Shown: positions 1 through 8,947, counted from the first letter of the stretch. The stretch is DNA of 64,000 bases from Conyzicola nivalis_A (GCF_040548875.1 NZ_JBEPSJ010000003.1:248001-312000), one strand, 5' to 3'. A program made the numbers and translations. The notes: generated by a model not told the origin, from the letters alone.

Positions 1-111
1 CAAGACCCTCCGACGCTCGAGCTGGCCGTGCCGAGCCACGGTCGGCGGGCGCGATGGCTCGGCCGACGAGGCGGAGGTCGTGCCTCGCCGCCGTTCGTCG
101 AGTTCACTCAT
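1..111 (-). CDS. LytR-CpsA-Psr family protein, N-terminal fragment (runs off window)
   Basis: An open frame begins at a tandem ATG-ATG (114 and 111) behind a GGGAG ribosome site and runs off the left edge without a stop (37 codons visible from 111). Residues 25-31 read VARHGQL, matching IARHGQL at the same N-terminal place in the neighbouring LytR-CpsA-Psr gene at 151-1428. It is therefore probably the cytoplasmic tail of a second, tandem LCP paralogue, whose catalytic domain lies outside the window. LCP enzymes attach polymers to peptidoglycan at the outer membrane face. The assignment rests on that short similarity and on position only. The second ATG has the better spacing (5 nt) to the ribosome site. 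Confidence 0.5.
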   Translation of the reverse strand, partial: MSELDERRRGTTSASSAEPSRPPTVARHGQLERRRVL

Positions 112-150
112 CATGACTCCCGTCGGTGCTGGCCAGACCGGTGTGCGCCG

Positions 151-1428
151 TTAGTTGTTCGCGACCGAGCAGGTGTAGTCGGCCGCGGTCTGGCCCTTGA
201 TGTCGAGCACCTCGAGCGGGGTCGCCGGCGGCGCGGTCGCTGCCGGGTCGACCGGTGCCGCGGGATCGACGGGCGCGGCGGGGTCGACCGCGGGAGGCAC
301 GACGGCGGGGGCGTTGGGGTCGGCGGCCGAACCACGACCGTCGCCGGCAGCGGCGAGCCCGAAGGGTGTGTCGGTGCGGATCAGCTCGAAGAGCGCGTCG
401 GCCTTGGCCTTCACCGGGGCCACCTTGCCCTGGTACAGCCCGCCGACACCGGTGGTGCCGGGGAACTGAACGAAGGTGACGTTCTCGAGCGGGATGTCCT
501 TGAGGGCGAGACCGATCGAGGCGAGGGTGTCGAGGTTGGCGAAGTTCTTCGACAGGGTCATCGAGCCGGTCGCCGCCTTGGCGAGGTTGTAGATCTTGAC
601 CGGGTCGCCGAGCGTGTCCGCGCTCTTGAGCGTGCGCACGAGCGACGAGAGGTACACCTGCTGCGAGCTGATGCGGGTCAGGTCGCTGCCGTCGCCGACG
701 CCGTGACGCGTGCGGAGGAATGCGAGGGCCTGGGGGCCGCTGAGGTTGTAGGTTCCCGCCGCGTCGGCCGTGAATCCGGAGTACTTGTCGCGGATTGGCC
801 CGTCGATGCAGACGTCGACGCCGCCGACGGCGGTGGTCATGTTGATGACGCCGTTGAAGGTGATGAGTCCGGCGAACTGGATGTCGAGCCCGGTGAGAGC
901 CTCCACCGTGAGCACGGTGCACGGCAGGCCGCCGTAGTACAGGGTCTCATTGATGGGTCGCCCCGCCATCTCCGAGGTCGTGCCGGTACCGTCGGCCTGC
1001 GGGCAGGAGGGGACGCGCACGACGAGGTCGCGGGGGATGCTCACGGCGACCGCGTTGGTCTGGTCTTCCGAGACGTGCAGCAGCATCGTCACGTCGTTCA
1101 GCTCCGCGCTGCCGCGTCCCGCGCAGCCGGAGCCGTCTTCGCAGACGTCGCTGCCGACGATGAGGATGTTGAATCCGCCCTCGTATGCGCCGATGCTGGG
1201 CGGCGGGCCCTCCGTCTCCTCGCTGACGAGGGTGACGGTCGTGATGTTCGACTTGATCTGCGAGACGACGATCGCGCCCAGTGACGCACCGCTGACGAGG
1301 GCGACCACGAGGGCTGCACCGAGGAACTTGAGGATGGTGGGCCAGGGGCTCGACTTCTTGAGCTGGCCGTGGCGCGCAATGCCGGCGGTCTGCGCTGATC
1401 TGCTCGATCGAGGACGAAGGTCGCTCAT
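151..1428 (-). CDS. LytR-CpsA-Psr (LCP) family cell-wall polymer transferase
   Basis: A 425-residue protein with a short basic cytoplasmic tail, one membrane anchor at about residues 32-58 and an extracytoplasmic LCP domain. Recognisable LCP elements are SIPRDL around residue 130 (the conserved arginine that contacts the pyrophosphate) and the RTRHGVGDGSDLTR block followed by a Q-rich turn. LCP proteins transfer undecaprenyl-phosphate-linked polymers to peptidoglycan (arabinogalactan or teichoic-type glycans in actinobacteria). After the catalytic domain comes a low-complexity Pro-Ala linker with repeats of DPAAPV, then a tail ending near a YTCS motif. The gene is followed after 36 nt by a partial LCP paralogue. 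Family is clear; the polymer is unknown. Confidence 0.88.
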   Translation of the reverse strand: MSDLRPRSSRSAQTAGIARHGQLKKSSPWPTILKFLGAALVVALVSGASLGAIVVSQIKSNITTVTLVSEETEGPPPSIGAYEGGFNILIVGSDVCEDGSGCAGRGSAELNDVTMLLHVSEDQTNAVAVSIPRDLVVRVPSCPQADGTGTTSEMAGRPINETLYYGGLPCTVLTVEALTGLDIQFAGLITFNGVINMTTAVGGVDVCIDGPIRDKYSGFTADAAGTYNLSGPQALAFLRTRHGVGDGSDLTRISSQQVYLSSLVRTLKSADTLGDPVKIYNLAKAATGSMTLSKNFANLDTLASIGLALKDIPLENVTFVQFPGTTGVGGLYQGKVAPVKAKADALFELIRTDTPFGLAAAGDGRGSAADPNAPAVVPPAVDPAAPVDPAAPVDPAATAPPATPLEVLDIKGQTAADYTCSVANN

Positions 1429-1471
1429 CTCAGATCCTCTCGGTAGTTGTACGCAATGGAAGTCGAATGTG

Positions 1472-1556
1472 CGGAGGGCGTGGGATTCGAACCCACGAAT
1501 GCTTTCACATCACCAGTTTTCAAGACTGGCTCCATCGGCCGCTCGGACAGCCCTCC
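1472..1556 (-). tRNA. tRNA-Ser (anticodon UGA)
   Basis: The minus strand folds into a class II tRNA: acceptor arms GGAGGGC and GCCCTCC, anticodon stem CCAGT/ACTGG with loop CTTGAAA giving anticodon TGA, a long variable arm, and T arm CGTGGGTTCGAATCCCACG. Length is 85 nt with discriminator G; the CCA end is not encoded. It lies 67 nt downstream of the HAD phosphatase gene that follows serS on the same strand, so the cognate synthetase and its tRNA are neighbours. Confidence 0.95.
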
Positions 1557-1623
1557 AGGAGAAACCAAGTCCCGAGTGTATCCGATGGTCGCAACTCGAG
1601 CCTGAATATCAGCCCTCCGGGCG

Positions 1624-2439
1624 TCAAACGCGCCGCGTCAGGCTCTCGAGCACCCGGGCGACGCCCTCGTCGAGGTCGGTGGAGGTGGTCTCGTTGGCCG
1701 CTGCGACGACCTCGGCCGGGGCCTGCCCCATCGCCACGGCGCGCCCCTCGGTCGCCGCCCACTCGAGCATCTCGATGTCGTTGCGTCCGTCGCCGACCAC
1801 CATCACCCTGGAGCGCGGGATGTCGAGCAGCTCGCGCACACGCTCGAGCGCCGTCGACTTGTTGACACCGTCGGGGGCGATGTCGAGCCACGCGGTCCAG
1901 CCGACGTTGTAGCTGACCTTGTGCAGGCCCATTCGCTCGACGACCGACAGGAAGTCCTCGATGTCGTGCTCGGGCGAGATCACGACGACGCGGGTCGCCT
2001 CGTGCTGCAGCAGCTCGTCGAACTGAACCTTGACGCTGCTCGCGCCGAGGGTTCCGTCGGGGAAGAATCCGGTGAAGCGGTAGAGCCCGGTCTCGTCTTC
2101 GACGGCGTAGTGCGCGGCATCCAGATTCGATCTGATCGTCGTGAGCACTTCGCCGGGGTTGAACGTCTCGACGAAGTGCCGGGAGTAGCCGGCCGGCGCG
2201 TCGGCGTCGCGCTTCAGGGTGATCGCACCGTTGGAGCAGACCAGGTACTCGGGGGCGATGCCGAGCCGGTCGAGCACGGGCAAAGTCATGGCCACGGAGC
2301 GGCCGGTCGCGAGCATGACCTCGTGGCCGAGCTCGCTCGCCCGCTGCACCTGCTCGCGCACGGCGTCGGCGAGTGTGCCGTCTTCGTGCAGCACGGTTCC
2401 GTCGATGTCGAGGGCGATGAGCCAGCGGGCGGATGCCAT
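1624..2439 (-). CDS. Cof-type HAD-superfamily phosphatase
   Basis: A 271-residue soluble hydrolase of the Cof/YbiV type (HAD subfamily IIB). Motif I is DIDGT near the N terminus (nucleophile and acid aspartates), the ATGRS element supplies motif II, and GDGRNDIEML near residue 220 supplies motif IV for Mg binding. Such enzymes dephosphorylate sugar phosphates or flavin precursors; the substrate cannot be read from sequence. The ATG chosen at 2439 overlaps the serS stop by one base (TGATG), so the two genes are translationally coupled. A longer frame upstream lies inside serS and is not used. Confidence 0.88.
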   Translation of the reverse strand: MASARWLIALDIDGTVLHEDGTLADAVREQVQRASELGHEVMLATGRSVAMTLPVLDRLGIAPEYLVCSNGAITLKRDADAPAGYSRHFVETFNPGEVLTTIRSNLDAAHYAVEDETGLYRFTGFFPDGTLGASSVKVQFDELLQHEATRVVVISPEHDIEDFLSVVERMGLHKVSYNVGWTAWLDIAPDGVNKSTALERVRELLDIPRSRVMVVGDGRNDIEMLEWAATEGRAVAMGQAPAEVVAAANETTSTDLDEGVARVLESLTRRV

Positions 2440-3704
2440 CAGGCGACCGGCTCGAAGATCTCGAGGCCGCCGAGGTAGGGGCGCAGGGCCTCGGGCACAA
2501 CGACGGAGCCGTCGGACTTCTGGTGGGTCTCGAGGATCGCCACCAGCCAGCGCGTCGTGGCCAGTGTGCCGTTGAGGGTCGAGACGGGGGTCGTCTTGCC
2601 GTTCTCGCCACGGAAGCGGATGTCGAGGCGGCGCGACTGGTAGGTGGTGCAGTTGCTCGTCGACGTGAGCTCGCGGTAGGTGCCCTGGGTCGGGACCCAC
2701 GCCTCGATGTCGAACTTGCGCGCGGCGCTCGAGCCGAGGTCGCCGGCCGCGACGTCGATGACGCGGTAGCTGAGGCCGCAGGCCTGGAGCATCGACTCCT
2801 GGTAGCCGACGAGCTTCTCGTGCTCCGCCTCGGCTTCGTCGGGATGCACGTAGCTGAACATCTCGAGCTTGTTGAACTGGTGCACGCGGAGGATGCCGCG
2901 GTTGTCGCGTCCCGCCGAACCGGCCTCGCGGCGGTAGCAGGTGCTCCAGCCGGCGTAGCGCAGCGGGCCGCCCGACAGGTCGAGGATCTCGTCGGAGTGG
3001 TACCCGGCGAGCGCCACCTCGCTCGTGCCGGTGAGGTACAGGTCGTCGGCCGGCAGGTAGTAGATCTCGTCGGCGTGCTCTCCGAGGAAGCCGGTGCCCG
3101 CCATGATCTCGGGGCGCACGAGTGTCGGCGTGATCATCGGCACGAAGTCTTCGGCGAGCGCCTTGTCGAGTGCCATGTTCATGATCGCCAGCTCGAGACG
3201 CATGCCGACCCCGCGCAGGAAGTAGAAGCGGCTGCCGCTGACCTTGGTGCCGCGGGTGATGTCGATGGCCTTCAGCATCTCGCCCAGTTCGGCGTGGTCG
3301 CGCGGCTCGAAGTCGAACGCGGTCTTCTCACCGACCTCGCGCAGGGTGGTGAAGTTCTCCTCGCCGCCCGACGGCACGCCGTCGATGATGGGGTTCGCGA
3401 TCGCGCCGACGATCTTCGCGAAAGCGGCCTCGGCCTCGGCCGACGTCTGCTGCGCCGCCTTCACCCGGGCGGCGAGCTCCTGCGCCTGGGCGACGAGGGC
3501 GCGCTTCTCGTCTTTCGGCGCCGCCGCGACGGTCTTGCCGAACACGTTCTGCTCGGCGCGCAGGTTCTCGAACTCGCCGATGGACTCCCGGCGGCGCGCG
3601 TCGGCGGCGACCGCGTCGTCGACGAGCGACACGGATGCACCGCGGGCGAGCTGAGAGCGTCGGAGAACATCGGGGTTTTCGCGCAGAATCTGTGGATCAA
3701 TCAC
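2439..3704 (-). CDS. serS: Seryl-tRNA synthetase
   Basis: A 421-residue class II aminoacyl-tRNA synthetase that charges tRNA-Ser. The N-terminal 110 residues form the expected long antiparallel coiled coil (rich in A, E, K and R) that grips the tRNA variable arm. Class II motif 2 is visible as CYRREAGSAGRDNRG with the HQFNK segment, and motif 3 as GTLATTRWLVAILE near the C terminus. The start, MIDPQILREN, is typical for the family, and the length is normal. It opens a same-strand cluster: serS, a HAD phosphatase, tRNA-Ser(UGA), then LCP genes. Confidence 0.97.
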   Translation of the reverse strand: MIDPQILRENPDVLRRSQLARGASVSLVDDAVAADARRRESIGEFENLRAEQNVFGKTVAAAPKDEKRALVAQAQELAARVKAAQQTSAEAEAAFAKIVGAIANPIIDGVPSGGEENFTTLREVGEKTAFDFEPRDHAELGEMLKAIDITRGTKVSGSRFYFLRGVGMRLELAIMNMALDKALAEDFVPMITPTLVRPEIMAGTGFLGEHADEIYYLPADDLYLTGTSEVALAGYHSDEILDLSGGPLRYAGWSTCYRREAGSAGRDNRGILRVHQFNKLEMFSYVHPDEAEAEHEKLVGYQESMLQACGLSYRVIDVAAGDLGSSAARKFDIEAWVPTQGTYRELTSTSNCTTYQSRRLDIRFRGENGKTTPVSTLNGTLATTRWLVAILETHQKSDGSVVVPEALRPYLGGLEIFEPVA

Positions 3705-3768
3705 CCGTTCAGTCTACTTTGGAGCGCATAGCAGACGAGCGCCGCACCGGTGCGTTAGCGTTGGCGAG

Positions 3769-4758
3769 GTGCCGACCCCCGAAAACACGCATGCCCGTCA
3801 GGCAGCCGTGGTGTACAACCCCATCAAGGTCGACATCCTCGCTCTGAAGACCGCTGTCGCGGCGGCGGCGGATGACGCGGGGTGGCTGCCTCCTCTCTGG
3901 TTCGAGACCACCCTCCAAGACGCCGGTCAGCTCGTGACCGCGACGGCGATCGCCCGCGGAGCCGACCTCGTGCTCGCGGCCGGCGGCGACGGCACGGTGC
4001 GCGCCGTGGCCGAGGGACTGCGCGACACCGGCGTCGCGATGGCCCTGCTGCCGTCGGGCACCGGCAACCTGCTGGCCCGCAACCTCGACATCGGCTTCGG
4101 AACGCTCGACGAGGCGATCCACACCGCGCTGCACGGCGTGGACCGCACCATCGACCTGGGGCTCGCGTCGATCGTGCGCGCCGACGGCGTGCGCGAGGAG
4201 CACGTGTTCCTCGTGATGGCCGGCCTCGGACTCGACGCGAAGATGATCGCGAACACCAACTCGAAGCTCAAGAAGGCGGTCGGCTGGCTGGCCTACGTCG
4301 ACGCCGGCATCCGCTCGCTGCCCGAGATCAAGCCGGTCAGGCTGCGCCTCAGCGTCGACGGTGAGCCGGAGCGCTCGGTCAACGTGCACACGATCATCAT
4401 CGGCAACTGCGGAAAGCTGCCCGGCGGCATCCTGCTCATCCCCGACGCCAAGCCCGACGACGGCGTGCTCGACTTCGTCGCACTTCGGCCGCGCGGGCCG
4501 TTCGGCTGGATCAACGTGTGGAACAAGGTCGCGTGGGAGAACGGGGTGCTGCGCAAGAGCGCGCTCGGCCGCCGCATCATCGACCTGTCGCGTGACGTCA
4601 AGGACGTCACCTATCTGACCGGGCGCGACCTGCGGATGGTCGTCGAGGTTCCCCAGGAGTTCCAGCTCGACGGCGACGAGTTCGGCGAGGCCCGGTCGGT
4701 GCACACCTGGGTCGACCCCGGTGCGCTCACGGTGCGGGTGCCAGAGGGCTCGTTCTAG
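3769..4758 (+). CDS. Diacylglycerol kinase family lipid kinase
   Basis: A 329-residue protein with the DAGK catalytic signature: VVYNPIK at the N terminus, GGDGT at residues 72-76 (ATP phosphate-binding loop) and LLPSGTGNLLARN shortly after. It resembles actinobacterial and YegS/BmrU/DgkB-type kinases, which phosphorylate diacylglycerol or other lipids at the membrane. The start is the GTG at 3769; no in-frame ATG precedes the conserved VVYNP strand. It is divergent from serS across a 64-nt gap and convergent with pheA. The exact lipid substrate cannot be inferred. Confidence 0.87.
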   Translation: MPTPENTHARQAAVVYNPIKVDILALKTAVAAAADDAGWLPPLWFETTLQDAGQLVTATAIARGADLVLAAGGDGTVRAVAEGLRDTGVAMALLPSGTGNLLARNLDIGFGTLDEAIHTALHGVDRTIDLGLASIVRADGVREEHVFLVMAGLGLDAKMIANTNSKLKKAVGWLAYVDAGIRSLPEIKPVRLRLSVDGEPERSVNVHTIIIGNCGKLPGGILLIPDAKPDDGVLDFVALRPRGPFGWINVWNKVAWENGVLRKSALGRRIIDLSRDVKDVTYLTGRDLRMVVEVPQEFQLDGDEFGEARSVHTWVDPGALTVRVPEGSF

Positions 4759-4839
4759 CTTTCGTCGGTTGGGTGCCGAGCGCCGCCGCCACGCGAGCTC
4801 CGAGCGGGAACTAGCGGCGGGAGCCCCGCTGCAGCCGGA

Positions 4840-5796
4840 TCAGCCGATCAGGCCGTCGAGCCACTGCCGCGCCTCGAGGAAGCTGTCGTCGGCGTAGCGG
4901 TTGGTGACCTCGATCGAGAGCTTGTCGGCGCGCGGGTAGCTGCCGAGGAAGATCACGTTCGGGCTGAAGCGCTTGAGGCCGAGCAGCGCTTCGGCCACGC
5001 GCTCGTCGCGGATGTGGCCGTCGAGGTCGATCACGAAGCGGTACCGGCCGAGCTCGTCGCCGATCGGACGCGACTCGATGAGGCTGAGGTTGACCCCGCG
5101 GGTGGCGAACTGCTCGAGCATTTCGAGCAGACGGCCGGCCGTGTCATCCGGAAGCTCCGCAATGATGCTCGTCTTGTCCGACCCGGTGCGTTCCGGAACG
5201 GCGACCGTGCGGCTCACCAGCACGAACCGGGTGACCGCGTTCGAGTTGTCGCCGATGTCGGTGGCGAGCACGTCGAGGTCGTAGTGGCCCACGATCCCGG
5301 GCGGCGCGACGGCCGCGTCGGCCATGCCGGCGCCCGAGATGGTCGACGGGTCGAGGAGGCTCGCCGCGGCGGCGACGTTGGAGGTGGCCGGGATGTGGCC
5401 GTGGCTGGGCAGGTTTCTGTCGAGCCAGAGGTGGGTCTGGGCGTAGGCGACCGGATGCGCGTTGACGACCTTGACGTCGGCCAGCGTCGTTCCGGGGCGG
5501 GCAACCAGGACGAAGTTCACACGCACGAGATACTCGCCGACGATGCGCAGGTCGGGGATGGTCGCGAGAGCGTCTTGCGTGGCGCTCACCCCGCCCTCGA
5601 TCGAGTTCTCGATCGCGATCATCGCGGCGGTGCTGCGTCCGGCGACGACGTCGTCGAGCGCCTCGCCGACGTTGTTGACCGAGCGCCAGTGCTTGCCCGC
5701 CGCCTCGGGAACCTGCGCGAGTGCCGCCTCGGTAAAGGTTCCCGCCGGCCCGAGGTAGCTGTAGGTGTCGTTCGGGGGCGTGGGTTCGGCGGACAT
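4840..5796 (-). CDS. pheA: Prephenate dehydratase
   Basis: A 318-residue enzyme that decarboxylates and dehydrates prephenate to phenylpyruvate for phenylalanine synthesis. The PDT domain begins YSYLGPAGTFTEAAL and includes the catalytic TRF motif (NAVTRFVLVS). A C-terminal ACT domain carries the ESRP motif (SLIESRP) that binds phenylalanine for feedback inhibition. The length fits the monofunctional type found in actinobacteria, with no chorismate mutase domain. The ATG at 5796 (MSAEPTPP) is chosen because it immediately precedes the conserved domain; the open frame extends far upstream but only through another gene. It follows the upstream membrane-protein gene by 10 nt and is probably co-transcribed with it. 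Confidence 0.96.
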   Translation of the reverse strand: MSAEPTPPNDTYSYLGPAGTFTEAALAQVPEAAGKHWRSVNNVGEALDDVVAGRSTAAMIAIENSIEGGVSATQDALATIPDLRIVGEYLVRVNFVLVARPGTTLADVKVVNAHPVAYAQTHLWLDRNLPSHGHIPATSNVAAAASLLDPSTISGAGMADAAVAPPGIVGHYDLDVLATDIGDNSNAVTRFVLVSRTVAVPERTGSDKTSIIAELPDDTAGRLLEMLEQFATRGVNLSLIESRPIGDELGRYRFVIDLDGHIRDERVAEALLGLKRFSPNVIFLGSYPRADKLSIEVTNRYADDSFLEARQWLDGLIG

Positions 5797-5806
5797 GGTG
5801 ACGAGT

Positions 5807-7207
5807 TTAGGGCTCGTCGGCCGGCACGCAGACGCTCGCCACTCGCAGCTTGATCGTGCCGTCCATGTCCTCGATGCTGACGAGGTCGACGGCGCCGGAC
5901 GGATCGCCGACGTAGCCGTACCTGCCCGGCGTGCTCGCCGGGTCGAGCGTGTAGCCCTTCGACTCCCACATCGCGCGCACCCGCTCGATGCCGCCCGTCG
6001 CGTCGTCGACCGTGAACCACACCTCGTGGTCGACCTGCTTTCCCTGCACTCGGAGGCAGTCCACCGCGTACACCGGGAAGCTCGTGGTGCCCGGGGCGAT
6101 GTTGGGGTCGTTGATCGGGCCGGCCACCGCCACCGTGAGGTCGGAGATCTCCTGGCTCGCGGCCATCGCCTGGTCGAGGGTGAACACGGTGGACAGCTCG
6201 GCCGCGCGGGGCGCCGCGAACCCGTCGACCGTTTCGGGAGCGACCATGGGCGGCACCTCCGGCTGGCTCGTGTACATCGGCTGGGGTCGTTGCGACGTCG
6301 TGATCGTTGGGGCGCCGACCACGGCCTGCAGTATCCACGGCGCGGAGAGCGCCACGAGCAGGAGCGCCCCGAAGACCACCCCCACGACGACGTGCTGACG
6401 GGAGCGTGCGCGCTGGCGCTCTGCCGGATCCATGCCCCCAGCGTAAGGTGAGCGGACCACAGTTCGCACCCGTCTCCACAACATCCAGAGTCCGACGCCG
6501 GAGGCGACGGCCACTGCTGCCACTCCCGCTGCCGCCTCCGCCGCCCCGAGCGCCTGCGCGTCGATATCACGCCTGGGCAGCGCACCGACGCCGGCAACGC
6601 ACACGGTCGCGAGAAAAGCGGCGACGACTCCGGCGAGAGCGCGGATGACGGTGTCGGAACCCGATCGGGCGCGCGCCAACCGCCACAGCCCCCATCCGAT
6701 GGCTACGGCGCCGAGCAACGCCAGAGTTGTGACCGCGGCCAGCTCGGCGGCCGCGGTCGCGAGCGTGCCACCGGAATAGACACAGGTGTACTGCAGAGGG
6801 ATCAGCGTCTGCACCGTGCCGATGTGCTGGCCACGATCGGCGCTGAGCTCCTGGCACGGAGAGCCCTCGAGAAACCCGGAGCGGCTGAAGGTCGTCGAGA
6901 ACGAGATCCACGACACGACGATGCTCGCGACCACCCCGGCGCCGATGGCGGCCCACGGACGTCGCGGGGGCAGGGCCACTCGAGTCGCGGCATCCGCCCG
7001 AGGTTCTTCGGCGCGAAGCAGCAGCAACCCGAAGAAGACGCCGAATCCGCCACCGAGAGCGGCGCCGCCCAGCGCGGCCCAGAACGTGAGCGACCAGGCG
7101 AACAGCGCTGCGGCCAGCCCGAACGCCACGGCGCCCCCGAGGTGGCCGATCAGGGCGAAGACCACGAAGTTGCGCGGCACGAAGACGTGTCTCGGTCGCG
7201 TCGTCAT
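5807..7207 (-). CDS. Unknown multi-pass membrane protein with C-terminal extracytoplasmic domain
   Basis: I do not recognise the family. The 466 residues contain about six hydrophobic helices in the first 250, then a cytoplasmic basic segment that looks like a fresh N terminus (MDPAERQRARSRQH, around residue 258), one more strong helix (about 272-293), and a C-terminal domain of about 150 residues with paired cysteines (VDCLRV and ASVCVPADEP). The layout suggests a fusion of a polytopic membrane protein with a single-pass protein bearing an external domain. It lies immediately upstream of pheA. A separate start at the internal ATG cannot be excluded. Confidence 0.65.
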   Translation of the reverse strand: MTTRPRHVFVPRNFVVFALIGHLGGAVAFGLAAALFAWSLTFWAALGGAALGGGFGVFFGLLLLRAEEPRADAATRVALPPRRPWAAIGAGVVASIVVSWISFSTTFSRSGFLEGSPCQELSADRGQHIGTVQTLIPLQYTCVYSGGTLATAAAELAAVTTLALLGAVAIGWGLWRLARARSGSDTVIRALAGVVAAFLATVCVAGVGALPRRDIDAQALGAAEAAAGVAAVAVASGVGLWMLWRRVRTVVRSPYAGGMDPAERQRARSRQHVVVGVVFGALLLVALSAPWILQAVVGAPTITTSQRPQPMYTSQPEVPPMVAPETVDGFAAPRAAELSTVFTLDQAMAASQEISDLTVAVAGPINDPNIAPGTTSFPVYAVDCLRVQGKQVDHEVWFTVDDATGGIERVRAMWESKGYTLDPASTPGRYGYVGDPSGAVDLVSIEDMDGTIKLRVASVCVPADEP

Positions 7208-7309
7208 GGTTTGAGGCTAGGAGTCGCCAGCGCGGCGCGAGTCGGCCGCGAGGATGACATCGCCGCACCGGAGGTGCCTTTCGCGGCCGGATGCTGAAAG
7301 ACTGAGCGC

Positions 7310-8947
7310 ATGACAACTCGTGCCGGTCAGCCCGCCCAGGAATCCGATCTCATCAACGTCGAGGAACTCGTCGCAGCGTACTTCGCGAAGATCCCGGACG
7401 TGACGAACCCCGACCAGAAGGTCGTCTTCGGCACCAGCGGCCACCGCGGCTCCTCGCTCGACGCCGCGTTCAACGAGACCCACATCGCCGCCATCACGCA
7501 GGCGATCGTCGAGTACCGCACCGCGCAGGGCATCACCGGCCCGCTGTTCATCGGCAAGGACAGCCACGGGCTCAGCCGTCCGGCCGAGACCACCGCGCTC
7601 GAGGTGCTCACCGCGAACGGCGTGCGCGCCCTCGTCGACGAGTTCGACGACTACGTGCCGACGCCGGCGCTGAGCCTCGCGATCATCGTCTACAACCGCG
7701 ACCACCCTTCGACAGGCTCAGGGAACGAAGGGCTCGCCGACGGCATCGTCATCACCCCCAGCCACAACCCGCCCCGTGACGGCGGCTTCAAGTACAACCC
7801 GCCGCACGGAGGACCGGCCGACAGCGACGCCACCTCCTGGATCGCCAACCGCGCGAACGAACTCATCGCCGACGGCAACCGCGACGTCAAGCGCGCCGAG
7901 CCGAGCGGCGTCGAGACCTACGACTACCGCGGCGCCTACGTCTCCGACCTGGCCAACATCATCGACTTCGACGCGATCAAGGCGGCGGACCTGCACATCG
8001 GCGCCGACCCGCTGGGCGGCGCGAGCGTGAACTACTGGTCGCTGATCCGTGACCAGTACGGCCTCGACCTCACCGTGGTGAACCCCCTCGTCGACCCGGC
8101 CTGGCCGTTCATGACGCTCGACTGGGACGAGAAGATCCGCATGGATCCCTCGTCGCCGTCGGTCATGGCCTCCGTCGTCGCCCACCAGCACGACTACGAC
8201 ATCGTCACCGGAAACGACGCCGACGCCGACCGCCACGGCATCGTCACCCCCGACGGCGGCCTCATGAACCCGAACCATTTTCTGGCCGTCGCCATCCAGT
8301 ACCTCTACACGCACCGTCCGGAGTGGCGTGAGGATGCCGCGATCGGCAAGACCCTCGTCTCGAGCACGATGATCGACCGCGTCGCCGCATCGCTCGGCCG
8401 CACCCTGTGGGAGGTGCCAGTGGGCTTCAAGTGGTTCGTGCCCGGGCTCATCGACGGATCCGTCGCGTTCGGCGGCGAGGAGAGCGCCGGCGCGAGCTTC
8501 CTGCGCAAGGACGGCACCGTCTGGACGACCGACAAGGACGGCATCCTGCTGGCGCTGCTCGCGAGCGAGATCCGCGCGGTCACCGGCAAGAGCCCGTCTG
8601 AGCTGTACGCCGAGCTGGTGGCCGAGTTCGGCGACCCGGTCTACCAGCGGGTGGATGCCGTGGCGACGAAGACGCAGAAGGCGGCGTTGGCGAAGCTCAA
8701 CGGCTCGGCGATCACCGCCGACTCGCTCGCGGGAGACCCGATCATCGCGAAGCTCTCTGAGGCGCCGGGCAACGGCGCCGCTGTCGGAGGCGTGAAGGTC
8801 GTCACCGAGAACGCCTGGTTCGCGGCCCGCCCGAGCGGCACCGAAGACGTCTACAAGATCTACGCGGAGTCGTTCCTCGGCGACGAGCACCTCAAGCGCG
8901 TGCAGGCCGAGGCGAAGGAGATCGTCGACGCGGCCCTCGGCGGCTGA
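7310..8947 (+). CDS. pgm: Alpha-D-glucose-phosphate-specific phosphoglucomutase
   Basis: A 545-residue alpha-D-phosphohexomutase interconverting glucose 1-phosphate and glucose 6-phosphate, linking glycolysis with glycogen and cell-wall precursors. Visible landmarks are FGTSGHRGSS near residue 45, the phosphoserine loop TPSHNPPRDGG near residue 150, the metal loop GNDADADRHG, the sugar loop GGEESAG and the phosphate-binding ARPSGTED near the C terminus. An unusual stretch, residues 132-141 (HPSTGSGNEG), sits between the conserved IIVYN and LADGIVITPSHN strands and is encoded by a copy of a dispersed repeat. The frame is intact, so the enzyme is probably active with a lengthened surface loop. 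Confidence 0.95.
   Translation: MTTRAGQPAQESDLINVEELVAAYFAKIPDVTNPDQKVVFGTSGHRGSSLDAAFNETHIAAITQAIVEYRTAQGITGPLFIGKDSHGLSRPAETTALEVLTANGVRALVDEFDDYVPTPALSLAIIVYNRDHPSTGSGNEGLADGIVITPSHNPPRDGGFKYNPPHGGPADSDATSWIANRANELIADGNRDVKRAEPSGVETYDYRGAYVSDLANIIDFDAIKAADLHIGADPLGGASVNYWSLIRDQYGLDLTVVNPLVDPAWPFMTLDWDEKIRMDPSSPSVMASVVAHQHDYDIVTGNDADADRHGIVTPDGGLMNPNHFLAVAIQYLYTHRPEWREDAAIGKTLVSSTMIDRVAASLGRTLWEVPVGFKWFVPGLIDGSVAFGGEESAGASFLRKDGTVWTTDKDGILLALLASEIRAVTGKSPSELYAELVAEFGDPVYQRVDAVATKTQKAALAKLNGSAITADSLAGDPIIAKLSEAPGNGAAVGGVKVVTENAWFAARPSGTEDVYKIYAESFLGDEHLKRVQAEAKEIVDAALGG
7705..7732 (+). repeat. Dispersed repeat copy inserted in frame within pgm
   Basis: The 19-base core CCTTCGACAGGCTCAGGGA (7706-7724) also occurs at 29952, 48844 and 48866, and in inverted and slightly diverged form at 29918. 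Here it is flanked by an inverted pair, CCCTTCG (7705-7711) and CGAAGGG (7726-7732), able to form a 7-bp stem with a 14-nt loop. It adds about ten codons to pgm. Confidence 0.85.

Noticed and set aside
28..1284. A 418-codon plus-strand frame at the left end
   Set aside because: It is antisense to the LCP genes and has low-complexity Arg/Gly/Asp composition typical of shadow frames.
4840..6597. A longer start for pheA giving 585 residues
   Set aside because: The extra N-terminal part lies entirely within another gene in a different frame and looks like GC-rich shadow sequence.
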